64,000 nucleotides of DNA from contig NZ_JBKQWY010000004.1 in the NCBI RefSeq assembly GCF_047308265.1, forward strand, positions 30,771 through 94,770, written 5' to 3'. This document shows, in pieces, positions 8,307-16,345 of the stretch (position 1 is its first letter; every line of letters starts with the position of its first letter). The notes under the pieces were generated by a model. That model saw only the letters and a program-made list of their open reading frames with translations, made no database searches and had not been told where the DNA came from. This stretch comes from Maricaulis sp047308265 (GTDB taxonomy: Bacteria; Pseudomonadota; Alphaproteobacteria; Caulobacterales; Maricaulaceae). Both the position numbers and the translations under genes were made by a program.

Positions 8307-9170
8307 TCAGTCCGGCTGCCCGTGTTTGGGGACACGGTATTGCACGCTGGCGACCAGAACGAAACTGATGATCATCAGCAGATACCACGATCCCAGCTTG
8401 GCGAGGGAAACATGCTGCCAGGCCTCCAACTGGCCCGGATAGGTCCAGGCCCGGGCATAGGTTCCGATATTTTCCGCGAACCAGATGAACAGGGCCACAA
8501 GCAGGAAACCGATCACCAGGGGCATGGGACGGTGGTTGGCGTCGGGACGGAACCACACCACGCAACGCCCATAAATCACTGCAGTGGCAACAAAGAGCCA
8601 GAGCCGGACATCCACCGTGTAGTGATGGGCAAAGAAATTCACATAGACCGCCACGGCCAGTACGGCCTGCGCCCAAAGCGGCGGGAAATGCGTGAACCGG
8701 AAGTCGAAAATGCGCCAGACCCGCGCAATATAGGACCCGACCGCCGCATACATGAAGCCGGAGAACAATGGTACATCCATGATGCGCAGCACGCTGGCTT
8801 CCGGATAGACCCAGCTTCCAGCCTGTGTCTTGAAGATCTCCATGACCGTGCCGACGACGTGGAAGACCGCTATGACACGCGCCTCCTCCCAGCTTTCGAG
8901 CCGTGTTGCGATCAGACCGATCTGGATCGCCAGGGCGGCCAGGGTAAGGAAATCATAGCGCGCAAGCGGCCAATCTGACGGATAGACCAAGAAGGTCACC
9001 AACAGCAGCGCCAGCATCAATCCGCCAAAAAGACAGGCCCAGCCCTGTTTGATCCCGAACGCCAGGAACTCGAACAGACCCAGGCTCCACGGACCGCGCA
9101 CAAAAGCTGAGCGGAAGGCTTCACGCCGGTCGTGAAGCCAGTGGCGGGGATCAAGCCGCTGCACGCTCAA
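8307..9170 (-). CDS. DUF817 integral membrane protein
   Basis: 287 aa with about seven to eight hydrophobic helices. The pattern FLAFGIKQGWACLFGGLML near residue 35 and RVWRIFDFRFTHFPP near 150 matches the DUF817 family, whose function is unknown. Conserved aromatics and His residues (FFAHHYTVD) sit in the second half. It lies between liuC (12-bp gap upstream) and liuD (99 bp downstream), so it is probably co-transcribed with leucine-catabolic genes. Whether it transports a branched-chain intermediate is speculation. Start ATG 9170. Confidence 0.8.
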   Translation of the reverse strand: MSVQRLDPRHWLHDRREAFRSAFVRGPWSLGLFEFLAFGIKQGWACLFGGLMLALLLVTFLVYPSDWPLARYDFLTLAALAIQIGLIATRLESWEEARVIAVFHVVGTVMEIFKTQAGSWVYPEASVLRIMDVPLFSGFMYAAVGSYIARVWRIFDFRFTHFPPLWAQAVLAVAVYVNFFAHHYTVDVRLWLFVATAVIYGRCVVWFRPDANHRPMPLVIGFLLVALFIWFAENIGTYARAWTYPGQLEAWQHVSLAKLGSWYLLMIISFVLVASVQYRVPKHGQPD

Positions 9171-9182
9171 ACGGTCCCAACC

Positions 9183-9995
9183 CTACTCAGCCCAGCTTGG
9201 CTTGCGGCGTTCAAGGAAAGCGGTGAGGCCTTCCTTGCCTTCAACCGAGGCGCGACGACGAGCGATCGCCTTGGCGGTGTGCACCGCCAGCGCGTGATCG
9301 ATATCCTTGCCGGCAACATCGTCCACCAAGGCCTTGGCATCGGCGACAGCGCCCGGCGCCGCGGCAAAGGCCAGCTTGGCCAGATGCTCTTCCATCCCGA
9401 CCATCTCCTCCATGTCCTCCACAACGTATTGCGCCAGACCGATCTGATGGGCAAAGGCACCGTCAAACCCTTCCCCGGACGCAAACAGGGCCCGGGCCCA
9501 ACGCGGACCGATCGCCCGAACCACAAAGGGTGAAATCGTGGCCGGGGTCAGCCCCAGGCGCACCTCGGAGAAGCGGATCGTGGCATCTTTCATCACCACG
9601 CCGACATCACACGCGGCCAGCAGTCCGGCACCACCGCCCATGGCCGCGCCATGCACCAGCGCGATCGTCAGCTGAGGCAGGTCGTAGAGACGTTTGAGCA
9701 TGGTGGCCAATGCCATCGCATCCTCTTCATTATCGCTTTCTGTGTAGTGCGCGGCGGCTTTCATCCATTCCAGATCCGCGCCGGCGGAAAAGCTCTTGCC
9801 AGCCCCGCGCAGGATCACCACACGAACCCCGTCTGCATTGGCCCGCAGGGTCTCAAACACATCCGACAAGGCCGAGATAACCTCCGCATTGAACGCATTG
9901 TGTTTGTCCGGACGGTTCAGCATCACCACCGCCACGCCGGCCGGGCTCACGTCCAGCGTAACCGGGGCCTTTTGATCGAACGACGCATCAGCCAT
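9183..9995 (-). CDS. liuC: Methylglutaconyl-CoA hydratase (enoyl-CoA hydratase family)
   Basis: 270 aa of the crotonase fold. The oxyanion-hole loops are seen in FSAGADLEWM and HGAAMGGGAGLLAACD. Further on, FSEVRLGLTPATISPFVV is typical of LiuC/AUH-like hydratases. It hydrates 3-methylglutaconyl-CoA to HMG-CoA after the MCC step. ATG 9995 is preceded by GAGGAG at good spacing, so the longer upstream frame is not used. It is followed at 12 bp by DUF817 and then by liuD. A terminator at 10066-10103 separates it from the upstream membrane genes. Confidence 0.85.
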   Translation of the reverse strand: MADASFDQKAPVTLDVSPAGVAVVMLNRPDKHNAFNAEVISALSDVFETLRANADGVRVVILRGAGKSFSAGADLEWMKAAAHYTESDNEEDAMALATMLKRLYDLPQLTIALVHGAAMGGGAGLLAACDVGVVMKDATIRFSEVRLGLTPATISPFVVRAIGPRWARALFASGEGFDGAFAHQIGLAQYVVEDMEEMVGMEEHLAKLAFAAAPGAVADAKALVDDVAGKDIDHALAVHTAKAIARRRASVEGKEGLTAFLERRKPSWAE

Positions 9996-10065
9996 GGGAG
10001 TGTCTCCTCGAAATGACGGCACAAAGCCTGACCTGTGTGTCTGATTTAGACCGGTATTGCGATCA

Positions 10066-10103
10066 TAAAAAGAGGCCGCTCGCACAACACACGAACGGCC
10101 TCT
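10066..10103 (-). terminator. Intrinsic terminator after the small membrane-protein genes
   Basis: On the minus strand AGAGGCCG (10103-10096) pairs with CGGCCTCT (10078-10071), and inner bases extend the stem with one wobble. A run of five T (template AAAAA at 10067-10071) follows directly. It lies 50 bp beyond the stop of the 10153 gene. Confidence 0.85.
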
Positions 10104-10152
10104 GGGTGAAGTGCCTCGGGAGCACTTGTTGATCGAGCACGATCTCGCGCGA

Positions 10153-10554
10153 CTAGTCGTCGCCGCGGAAAATCAGGCTCTTGAGCAGGAAGAGGATGAT
10201 CAGGCCAAGGAAATAGCCCAGCGCGATCGCTCCCAGGAACAGGTAGTAGATTGTGTCGGTGAACATGGCACCGAACTCGGCCGCGTTGAAGCTGGCCATG
10301 TCGCCGCCTGAGCGCACAATCGGCATCACCTGGTCCACAATCACATGGATGATCACGGCGACCACGGTGAAAATAAGGATGGCGCTGAATTCGCGCATCA
10401 ACAGGGCAAGAACGAGCGCGATCACGCCCATCTGAATGCCCAGATGCATCCAGTTCACCGCTGCGGTGCCATAGGACGCATGAGCCAGCAGACCCGGCTC
10501 GAAGAAGGTGTAGACAGGCATCAAGAATACCAGAATCTGATCAATAAATTCCAT
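10153..10554 (-). CDS. Small polytopic membrane protein, paralog of the gene at 10678
   Basis: 133 aa with about three hydrophobic helices (about 5-20, 38-80 as a kinked or double helix, 105-128). I do not recognise the family. ATG 10554 has an excellent SD (GGAAGGGG). It resembles the next gene upstream: ILIFTVVAVIIHVIVDQVMPIV here against IFIIVAGAVAAHIGLDILSPVF there, and both C-termini have a G-Y-x-L/I...LF pattern before a basic end. The shared His and Asp inside the second hydrophobic block are notable. The pair is closed by the terminator at 10066. Confidence 0.7.
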   Translation of the reverse strand: MEFIDQILVFLMPVYTFFEPGLLAHASYGTAAVNWMHLGIQMGVIALVLALLMREFSAILIFTVVAVIIHVIVDQVMPIVRSGGDMASFNAAEFGAMFTDTIYYLFLGAIALGYFLGLIILFLLKSLIFRGDD

Positions 10555-10677
10555 CTTTCGCGGCCCCTTCCGCAGATATGACAAACACGCGCAACCCCTC
10601 GGCACGTGCGATTGGTGAGCACGGTGTTAACAAATCGCAAGCTTGAAAAGAGACTTCTCCTCTCAGGCGAGTTTTTG

Positions 10678-10998
10678 TTAACGCCTTACGACAACGCGCT
10701 TGATCGCGAACAGAACAGAAATCGCGATCGCATACCCTGCAAACAAAAGCCCCACATATCGCCAGTATCCCAGTCGGGTCACATCCGGCAGACGCAAGGG
10801 TCCGACTTCGGCAAAGACGGGAGACAGAATGTCCAGCCCGATGTGAGCCGCCACTGCACCAGCGACGATGATGAAAATACGCGGCCATTGCGACATAATC
10901 ATGGCTGCAATCACGGCAATAATGAGCCCCTGGGCCGCATTGACCTCAGCAAAGCCCTCACGTGCAAACACCAGCACGTCCTGAAAAAAGTCCGGCAT
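10678..10998 (-). CDS. Small polytopic membrane protein, paralog of the gene at 10153
   Basis: 106 aa with hydrophobic blocks at about 24-66 and 80-102. ATG 10998 is preceded by GGAGGGG with good spacing, whereas the longer upstream frame has no support. The HIGLD core and LFAGYAIAISVLFAIK tail align with the 10153 protein, so the two look like an old tandem duplication with the spacer regions diverged. A GTTAAC hexamer sits about 50 bp upstream, and two more occur ahead of the sister gene. Function unknown. It lies downstream of the SOUL gene. Confidence 0.68.
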   Translation of the reverse strand: MPDFFQDVLVFAREGFAEVNAAQGLIIAVIAAMIMSQWPRIFIIVAGAVAAHIGLDILSPVFAEVGPLRLPDVTRLGYWRYVGLLFAGYAIAISVLFAIKRVVVRR

Positions 10999-11073
10999 GA
11001 CGCCCCCTACCCCTCCGGTTCCCAACGACCGGATCCGCGGCGGAGTATGGTTAACGATTTCGTCCAAGTCACG

Positions 11074-11093
11074 GAAAACCTGTCAGGGTTTTC
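11074..11093 (-). terminator. Weak terminator-like hairpin after the SOUL gene
   Basis: GAAAACC (11074-11080) and GGTTTTC (11087-11093) form a 7-bp stem with a 6-nt loop. On the minus strand the stem ends in TTTTCC. It lies 25-45 bp after the SOUL stop and ahead of the small membrane gene. The short U stretch is part of the stem, so strength is doubtful. Confidence 0.35.
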
Positions 11094-11117
11094 GCGTGAA
11101 ACGGGATGCGTCCAGTG

Positions 11118-11741
11118 TCATTGGAGGGTGTCGACACCCAAGACAGGAATCATCACCTCATTGCGGCGAAACGGGGTCGGAATCCAAGGTGGATCATAAC
11201 GGGCATACACAGCCTCACCCGCAGCCTGCAAACCGCGATCCGCCATGAAACGGCGCAATTCGGCCTCGTAATCACGGAACCGGTCTAGTCGGGCACCCCC
11301 GTTGAACCGGATGGCCACAATACGCTCGGCCGGCACTTCACGCAGGCTCACGCGAGGGTCCTGAGGGCGCGGCAGGGTGTCCATCGACCATTGCGGTGGC
11401 ATCACGAACGCGACACGCCAGCGGTCCATTTCGGTCGTCTCGCCATCGATCACGGGTGTCTGGGTGACCGGCGTGGTCATGGCGATCTCCGTAGATCCAC
11501 CACTCGCCGTCTGATTGCCACCAAAGATGTAACCCGCAAGCGGCCTGAACCCGGCATTGCCAGCGGCACCCATCTGGCCGCTCACATCGACTTCGGCCAG
11601 GATGCGCGCCTCATAGTCGCGGATCTCGATGGGTCCGTCGCGCAGGATCACACGATGCGGGGGCTCGTCCGCGGCCCTGGCCTCAGACACGGTCAGAAAA
11701 GCCAGTCCCAGCCCGATCCACAGGGAAATGATACGCAGCAT
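11118..11741 (-). CDS. SOUL family heme-binding protein, exported
   Basis: 207 aa with a signal peptide (MLRIISLWIGLGLAF...ARA). The body shows SOUL/HBP features: IEIRDYEARILAEV, RPLAGYIFGGN, IAMTTPV, VAFVMPPQ and the C-terminal ARYDPPWIPTPFRRNEVMI. SOUL proteins bind heme or tetrapyrroles with unclear physiological roles; the export signal suggests a periplasmic one. It follows MCC beta on the same strand (76-bp gap) and may be read through from it. A 14-bp perfect palindrome at 11126-11139 lies within its last codons. Confidence 0.87.
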   Translation of the reverse strand: MLRIISLWIGLGLAFLTVSEARAADEPPHRVILRDGPIEIRDYEARILAEVDVSGQMGAAGNAGFRPLAGYIFGGNQTASGGSTEIAMTTPVTQTPVIDGETTEMDRWRVAFVMPPQWSMDTLPRPQDPRVSLREVPAERIVAIRFNGGARLDRFRDYEAELRRFMADRGLQAAGEAVYARYDPPWIPTPFRRNEVMIPVLGVDTLQ

Positions 11742-11817
11742 GATGATCTCCTCTCATGCCGGTATCTACGCGTGAAACGCACAATTGGATTGGCGGGCGA
11801 ATGTGCGCGCAGAGACC

Positions 11818-13425
11818 TTACATGCGGAACACACCGAACCGGGTGTCGAGAATCGGAGCGTTCAGCGCAGCGGACAGGGACAATCCCAAGACCCGGCGTG
11901 TATCCGCCGGCGCAATAATACCGTCATCCCACAGGCGCGCCGTGGAGAAATAGGGATTGCCCTCATCCTCATAACGCTCGCGAATCGGCGCCTTGAACGC
12001 CTCTTCATCCGCGTCCGACCAGGTCTCACCCTGGCGTTCCAGACCATCGCGCTTGACGGTCGCCAGAACAGACGCAGCCTGTTCTCCGCCCATCACGGAA
12101 ATACGCGCATTGGGCCACATGAACAGGAAGTTGGGCGAATAGGCCCGGCCGCACATGCCGTAATTGCCTGCGCCATAGGACCCGCCGATGATGATCGTGA
12201 ATTTGGGACCGGCATAGGTCGAAACGGCTGTGACCAGCTTGGCCCCGTCCTTCGCGATTCCGCCGGACTCGTATTTTGAACCCACCATGAAACCGGTAAT
12301 ATTCTGCAAGAAAACCAGCGGGATTTTGCGCTGGGCGCACAATTCGATGAAGTGGGCGCCTTTCTGGGCACTCTCGGAAAACAGAATGCCATTATTGGCG
12401 ATGATGCCCACCGGCATGCCGAAAATCCGGGCAAACCCGGTCACCAGGGTCTCGCCATAGAGTTTCTTGAATTCATCGAATTCAGACCCGTCCACCAGGC
12501 GCGCAATCACTTCGCGCACATCATAGGGCGCACGGATATCTGCCGGCACGACCCCGTTGAGCTCGGAGGGCGCAAAAGCCGGATCCCGGGGTTCAGCCAT
12601 GGCCAGCGGATTGGTCTTGACGGTATTGAGATTGGCCACCGCCCGACGCGCCAGTTGGAGGGCATGCTCATCATTGGCCGCATAGTGATCTGCCACGCCG
12701 GAGATACGGGCATGCACATCGGCGCCCCCCAGATCCTCGGCGGAGATTTCCTCGCCGGTCGCAGCTTTCACCAGCGGCGGTCCGCCCAGGAAAATCGTTC
12801 CCTGCTTGCGTACGATAATGGTCTCGTCCGACATCGCTGGAACATAGGCACCGCCCGCCGTGCACGAGCCCATGACCACGGCGATCTGGGCAATGCCGCG
12901 GGCTGACATATTGGCCTGATTGTAGAAAATCCGGCCGAAATGCTCACGATCGGGAAACACCTCAGCCTGGTGAGGCAGATTCGCCCCGCCACTATCGACC
13001 AGATAGACACAGGGCAGGTTGTTCTGCATGGCGATTTCCTGCGCCCGCAGATGCTTTTTCACCGTCAGCGGATAATAGGCACCGCCCTTGATGGTGGGAT
13101 CATTGCAGACCACCATCACCTCGCGTCCCTCGACACGACCGATGCCCGCGATCACACCCGCGCCATGAACATTGCCCTCATACATGCCATTGGCCGCAAG
13201 AGCCCCGATTTCCAGAAACGGTGTACCCGGATCCAGCAGGCGCTCTACCCGGTCGCGCGGCAGAAGCTTGCCCCGAGAGAGGTGTTTTTCACGGGCCCGC
13301 TCCGATCCGCCCAGCGCGGCCTCGGCCGTCTTGCCATTGAGCTCGTCGATCAGAGCCTCCATGGCCTCGGCATTCAGGCGGAAAGAGTCCGACGACGTGT
13401 CCAGGGCAGAAGCAAGTTGTGTCAT
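11818..13425 (-). CDS. liuB: Methylcrotonoyl-CoA carboxylase, carboxyltransferase beta subunit
   Basis: 535 aa with two crotonase-like carboxyltransferase halves. MCC-beta signatures are CNDPTIKGGAYYPLTVKKH, YLVDSGGANLP, MGSCTAGGAYVPAMSDE and the second-half FLQNITGFMVG, GGSYGAGNYGMCGRAY and MWPNARISVMGGEQAA. It accepts carboxyl from the biotin on LiuD to make 3-methylglutaconyl-CoA. The length fits the family. It is the first gene of a minus-strand run with SOUL and two membrane genes, while liuC and liuD lie beyond a terminator. Confidence 0.93.
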   Translation of the reverse strand: MTQLASALDTSSDSFRLNAEAMEALIDELNGKTAEAALGGSERAREKHLSRGKLLPRDRVERLLDPGTPFLEIGALAANGMYEGNVHGAGVIAGIGRVEGREVMVVCNDPTIKGGAYYPLTVKKHLRAQEIAMQNNLPCVYLVDSGGANLPHQAEVFPDREHFGRIFYNQANMSARGIAQIAVVMGSCTAGGAYVPAMSDETIIVRKQGTIFLGGPPLVKAATGEEISAEDLGGADVHARISGVADHYAANDEHALQLARRAVANLNTVKTNPLAMAEPRDPAFAPSELNGVVPADIRAPYDVREVIARLVDGSEFDEFKKLYGETLVTGFARIFGMPVGIIANNGILFSESAQKGAHFIELCAQRKIPLVFLQNITGFMVGSKYESGGIAKDGAKLVTAVSTYAGPKFTIIIGGSYGAGNYGMCGRAYSPNFLFMWPNARISVMGGEQAASVLATVKRDGLERQGETWSDADEEAFKAPIRERYEDEGNPYFSTARLWDDGIIAPADTRRVLGLSLSAALNAPILDTRFGVFRM

Positions 13426-13828
13426 GAATAACCCGGTTTCGGAAAAGTTTTGACTAAGATCGTGTGTTCGACGTGGTGATTAACCCGCCAAAGGCCGCAA
13501 TGGCAATCATGCTTGCAGAGGAAGACCGGTCTTCGCGACCTCGTCACCAGGTTTTTTCTCATCAATCTGCATCCGTTTTCCATTCCCCACGCATCTCACA
13601 AGCAAATGAGCCCCAAGACCGCCCGTTGATAGCCCATACCCTCCAGGGTGGTCCGGCCGGCTCCCGCCCCTCACCCCGGGAGTCGGCCAAAACTTTTGTG
13701 AAAAACCCTCCATTTTGTGGAGATCGGAATAATTTAAGGATGGACTTTAATCCCTCGTTCATGCGGGATGAGGAGGTTGTGTGAGAGTTTGACACGAAGG
13801 CCAATCACCGAAGCAGGGGACGCATCGG
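13426..13828. other. 403-bp divergent intergenic region with a strong hairpin
   Basis: This gap separates liuB (minus) from the secreted unknown at 13829 (plus), so promoters for both should be here. I see no convincing ORF. Short frames on both strands lack SD sequences and family-like composition. The one clear structure is a 12-bp inverted repeat at 13655-13688. A smaller CTCCA/TGGAG hairpin and an AT-richer stretch lie nearby at about 13708-13740. Confidence 0.6.
13655..13688. repeat. Long inverted repeat in the liuB upstream region
   Basis: GGCCGGCTCCCG (13655-13666) pairs with CGGGAGTCGGCC (13677-13688) across a 10-nt loop. Eleven positions are Watson-Crick and one is G-U, so all 12 pair in RNA. 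No T run follows on either strand, so it is not a classic terminator. It may be an untranslated-leader structure, an operator or a small RNA element. Confidence 0.55.
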
Positions 13829-14485
13829 ATGACCTTAAAGGGACTGTCAGCGCGTGTTCTTGTTATCGGCGGTTTATCCGCGCCCTTGTTGTGCGCGGTA
13901 TGTCACGCTGATTCCGACGACCTTCTCGCTCCACCACCTGCGCCGGTCGACTCTCGCGCCGCACTTGTCCAGGCCGAGGATACGTCCCCACCAGACAGCG
14001 TGAGTTTTCGCTGGGTGGATTGGGAGCCGGAAACCCCTGTTCTCCAGATCGCCGAACAATCCCTGACTGACACCCCTTCTGAACTGGCGGTGATGGGGGG
14101 CCAGCTGGACGTCTATCCGTTTGGCAGCGACACAGTCTTCCTGACGGCTGGCGCCGTCGCCCTGAGCGAACAAGATCTGGAGTCCTGGACACGGGCAACC
14201 GCGCTTCCAGGCACACCTCTCGATGTTCACTCCGAAGATGTCGATATTGATCCACAGCATGTGCGCTGGGCCCGCTATTTCGGGGCCGGAGTGAATGTCC
14301 GCGATGGCGAGAACTGGTCCCTCACCTTGCAGGGCGGCGCCTATTTCAAGGACGAACAGGGCAGTATCGATTCCCAGACCCTGCAGATGGACAATCTAGA
14401 CCGGATCAATTCAGACGCGGTCGGTGACCGACAGGCCCGTCACGTCAAGCCCGTTGGCCATCTGGTGATGCGCTGGCAGTTCTGA
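13829..14485 (+). CDS. Exported protein of unknown function, possible outer-membrane strand-rich
   Basis: 218 aa with a signal-like N-terminus (MTLKGLSARVLVIGGLSAPLLCAVCHA). The C-terminal half alternates hydrophobic and polar residues (WSLTLQGGAYFKDEQG) and ends in LVMRWQF. A terminal Phe after alternating residues is the usual signature for outer-membrane beta strands recognised by BamA. I do not know the family, and the protein is short for a full barrel. The SD is fair (AGGGGA). It is followed 104 bp later by the patatin gene on the same strand. Confidence 0.6.
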   Translation: MTLKGLSARVLVIGGLSAPLLCAVCHADSDDLLAPPPAPVDSRAALVQAEDTSPPDSVSFRWVDWEPETPVLQIAEQSLTDTPSELAVMGGQLDVYPFGSDTVFLTAGAVALSEQDLESWTRATALPGTPLDVHSEDVDIDPQHVRWARYFGAGVNVRDGENWSLTLQGGAYFKDEQGSIDSQTLQMDNLDRINSDAVGDRQARHVKPVGHLVMRWQF

Positions 14486-14589
14486 CGTTAACAACACCCG
14501 CCCGGTCCGGGACGCACAGACGCGCAAATCCCCTTCAAGACAACCCCGTTTGGTTCTAGATTGTGGATCCATCCGCAAGACCGAGCCCC

Positions 14590-16329
14590 ATGCCCATCAA
14601 TCTTTCCTTCCTGCCCTTTCTCAATCGGGTCGACACCAATGTTCTCAAAGCTGTTGAGGATGAGGTGGAGTGGTTCTGCCTGCCCGCAGGACAAGTCTTG
14701 TTCAATGAAGGTGATGACGCTGATGCCTTCTATCTGGTGCGCTCCGGCGCGCTCGCCGCATTTCGTCAGGGTGCGCTGGGCCGTCCCGATCTGATTGGCT
14801 ATATCCGGGCCGGTGAGCCGGTCGGCGAAATGTCGCTACTCGATGAAACCCCGCACTCGGCAAGCGTCTATGCCCTGCGAGACAGCGAACTGGTCCGGCT
14901 GCCCAAAGCCAGTTTTGATCGGCTGACACGTAAGCATGCCAGCCTGATGCGTGAACTGGCCCGAATGATGCTCGCCCGCTTGCGCGGCCATAATCGCCAT
15001 ACCGGTGCCGAACCGCGGGTGTTTGCGCTCATCTCGACCTCGCCGACCATTGATCTGGATTATCGAGCCGGCGCCCTCAAGGCCGCCCTGGAAACGATGG
15101 GGCTGAGCTGTGCCATCGGGTCGGAAGACTGTGCCGACTGGTCAGGCCAAAAACTCGATGCCCTGGAAGAAGGCCATGACATTGTTCTGCTGACAGCCCG
15201 CATGGCGGATCCGGGGTGGGCGCGCCGGGCTATGGGACGCGCCGATCGCATGTGGCTGTTTGCGCGTGCCGATGCGCGCCCTTCCTTCCCGCTCCTGCCA
15301 GATGATCCCTCTCCGGCCGCCAAACTCAAACTGCTTGATGTGGTGCTCTTGCATTTTGGCGGCGTGGGCCGGGCCTCACGCCCACAGGAATGGACCGATG
15401 CCGCCGAGGCCAGCCGCCTGTTCCACTGGCGCCAGGACCACGAGGCCGAAGACGCCGCACGTCTCGCGCGAACCCTAGCCGGCCGCTCGATCGGACTGGT
15501 TGTGTCAGGCGGCGGCGCCCGGGCCTACGCCCATCTCGGCGCAATCCGGGCCCTGCGTGAAGCCGGTATCCCGATCGATTTCCTGGGTGGCACCTCGATG
15601 GGCGCCATTATCGCCGCCGGCATCGGCATGGGTTGGAGCGATGATGAGTTGCAGAACCGCATCCACAAGGCGTTTGTGGCCTCCAATCCACTGGATGACT
15701 GGACACTGCCGGTGATCTCGCTCTCGCGCGGGCGCAAGGTCCACAAACGCTTGGTCGAGAATTTCGGCGAGGTTGATATTGCCGATCTGGAACGCCCGTT
15801 TTTCTGCCTCTCTTCCAATCTGTCGACTGGTCGTCCACACGTTCACCGCAGCGGCCTGTTGCGCGAAGCGCTCAGAGCCAGCATCGCCATTCCGGGCATT
15901 TTGCCGCCGGTTATTGATGGTGAGAATGTGCTGGTGGATGGTGCCGTGTTCACCAATTTCCCGGCTTCGGAAATGCGCTCCTTTCACCGCGGCGCCATTG
16001 TCGGCATCGATGTGTCGCGTCACAAGGGGCTCAATGTCGATGATTTCGTGAACCCGCCCGATTTCTTCGGCTGGGTCCGCAAGAAGGGCATCCACACCCT
16101 GCCGCCCATCACATCCTTGCTGATGCGGGCCGCCACGCTGGGTGTTGCCGACAGTACGGATCGCAGCCGCAATGCGGCCGATCTTCTGGTTCTGCCAGAT
16201 ACGGACATTGATATGAGGGATTGGGAAAGCTTCAAACCGGCGATCGAGGCCGGCTATGACGCGATGCGCCAATCCCTTGAGGCGGCCACACCGGATTTGC
16301 GCAAACGTCTGGGACTGGCCGGGCACTGA
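14590..16329 (+). CDS. Patatin-like phospholipase with N-terminal cyclic-nucleotide-binding domain
   Basis: 579 aa. Residues about 10-125 form a CNMP-binding fold (LFNEGDDADAFYLVRSG, GEPVGEMSLLD, SASVYALRDSELVRL). A spacer domain follows. The patatin hydrolase (about 300-500) has the oxyanion motif SGGGARAYAHLG (about 306-317), the nucleophile elbow GTSMG (Ser about 337) and the catalytic Asp in VDGAVF (about 452). The architecture matches neuropathy-target-esterase-like bacterial enzymes, acting on lysophospholipids or acyl substrates. ATG 14590 is chosen over GTG 14563. A perfect hairpin spans the stop codon. Confidence 0.9.
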   Translation: MPINLSFLPFLNRVDTNVLKAVEDEVEWFCLPAGQVLFNEGDDADAFYLVRSGALAAFRQGALGRPDLIGYIRAGEPVGEMSLLDETPHSASVYALRDSELVRLPKASFDRLTRKHASLMRELARMMLARLRGHNRHTGAEPRVFALISTSPTIDLDYRAGALKAALETMGLSCAIGSEDCADWSGQKLDALEEGHDIVLLTARMADPGWARRAMGRADRMWLFARADARPSFPLLPDDPSPAAKLKLLDVVLLHFGGVGRASRPQEWTDAAEASRLFHWRQDHEAEDAARLARTLAGRSIGLVVSGGGARAYAHLGAIRALREAGIPIDFLGGTSMGAIIAAGIGMGWSDDELQNRIHKAFVASNPLDDWTLPVISLSRGRKVHKRLVENFGEVDIADLERPFFCLSSNLSTGRPHVHRSGLLREALRASIAIPGILPPVIDGENVLVDGAVFTNFPASEMRSFHRGAIVGIDVSRHKGLNVDDFVNPPDFFGWVRKKGIHTLPPITSLLMRAATLGVADSTDRSRNAADLLVLPDTDIDMRDWESFKPAIEAGYDAMRQSLEAATPDLRKRLGLAGH

Positions 16330-16337
16330 GCCCGGCC
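16317..16337. terminator. Hairpin between convergent patatin and liuA genes (no T tract)
   Basis: GGCCGGGC (16317-16324) and GCCCGGCC (16330-16337) form a perfect 8-bp stem with loop ACTGA that includes the patatin stop codon. It lies 8 bp from the liuA stop. The position suggests a shared bidirectional terminator, but neither strand has a T run, so the call is tentative. Confidence 0.4.
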
Positions 16338-16345
16338 CTGCCCGA

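Noticed and set aside
11126..11139. Perfect 14-bp palindrome GGGTGTCGACACCC
   Set aside because: It lies within the final codons of the SOUL gene and is explained by coding sequence; no regulatory context seen.
14874..15500. Several long minus-strand frames inside the patatin gene
   Set aside because: Typical GC-rich antisense shadows; none has an SD or recognisable domain, and the plus-strand gene is complete.
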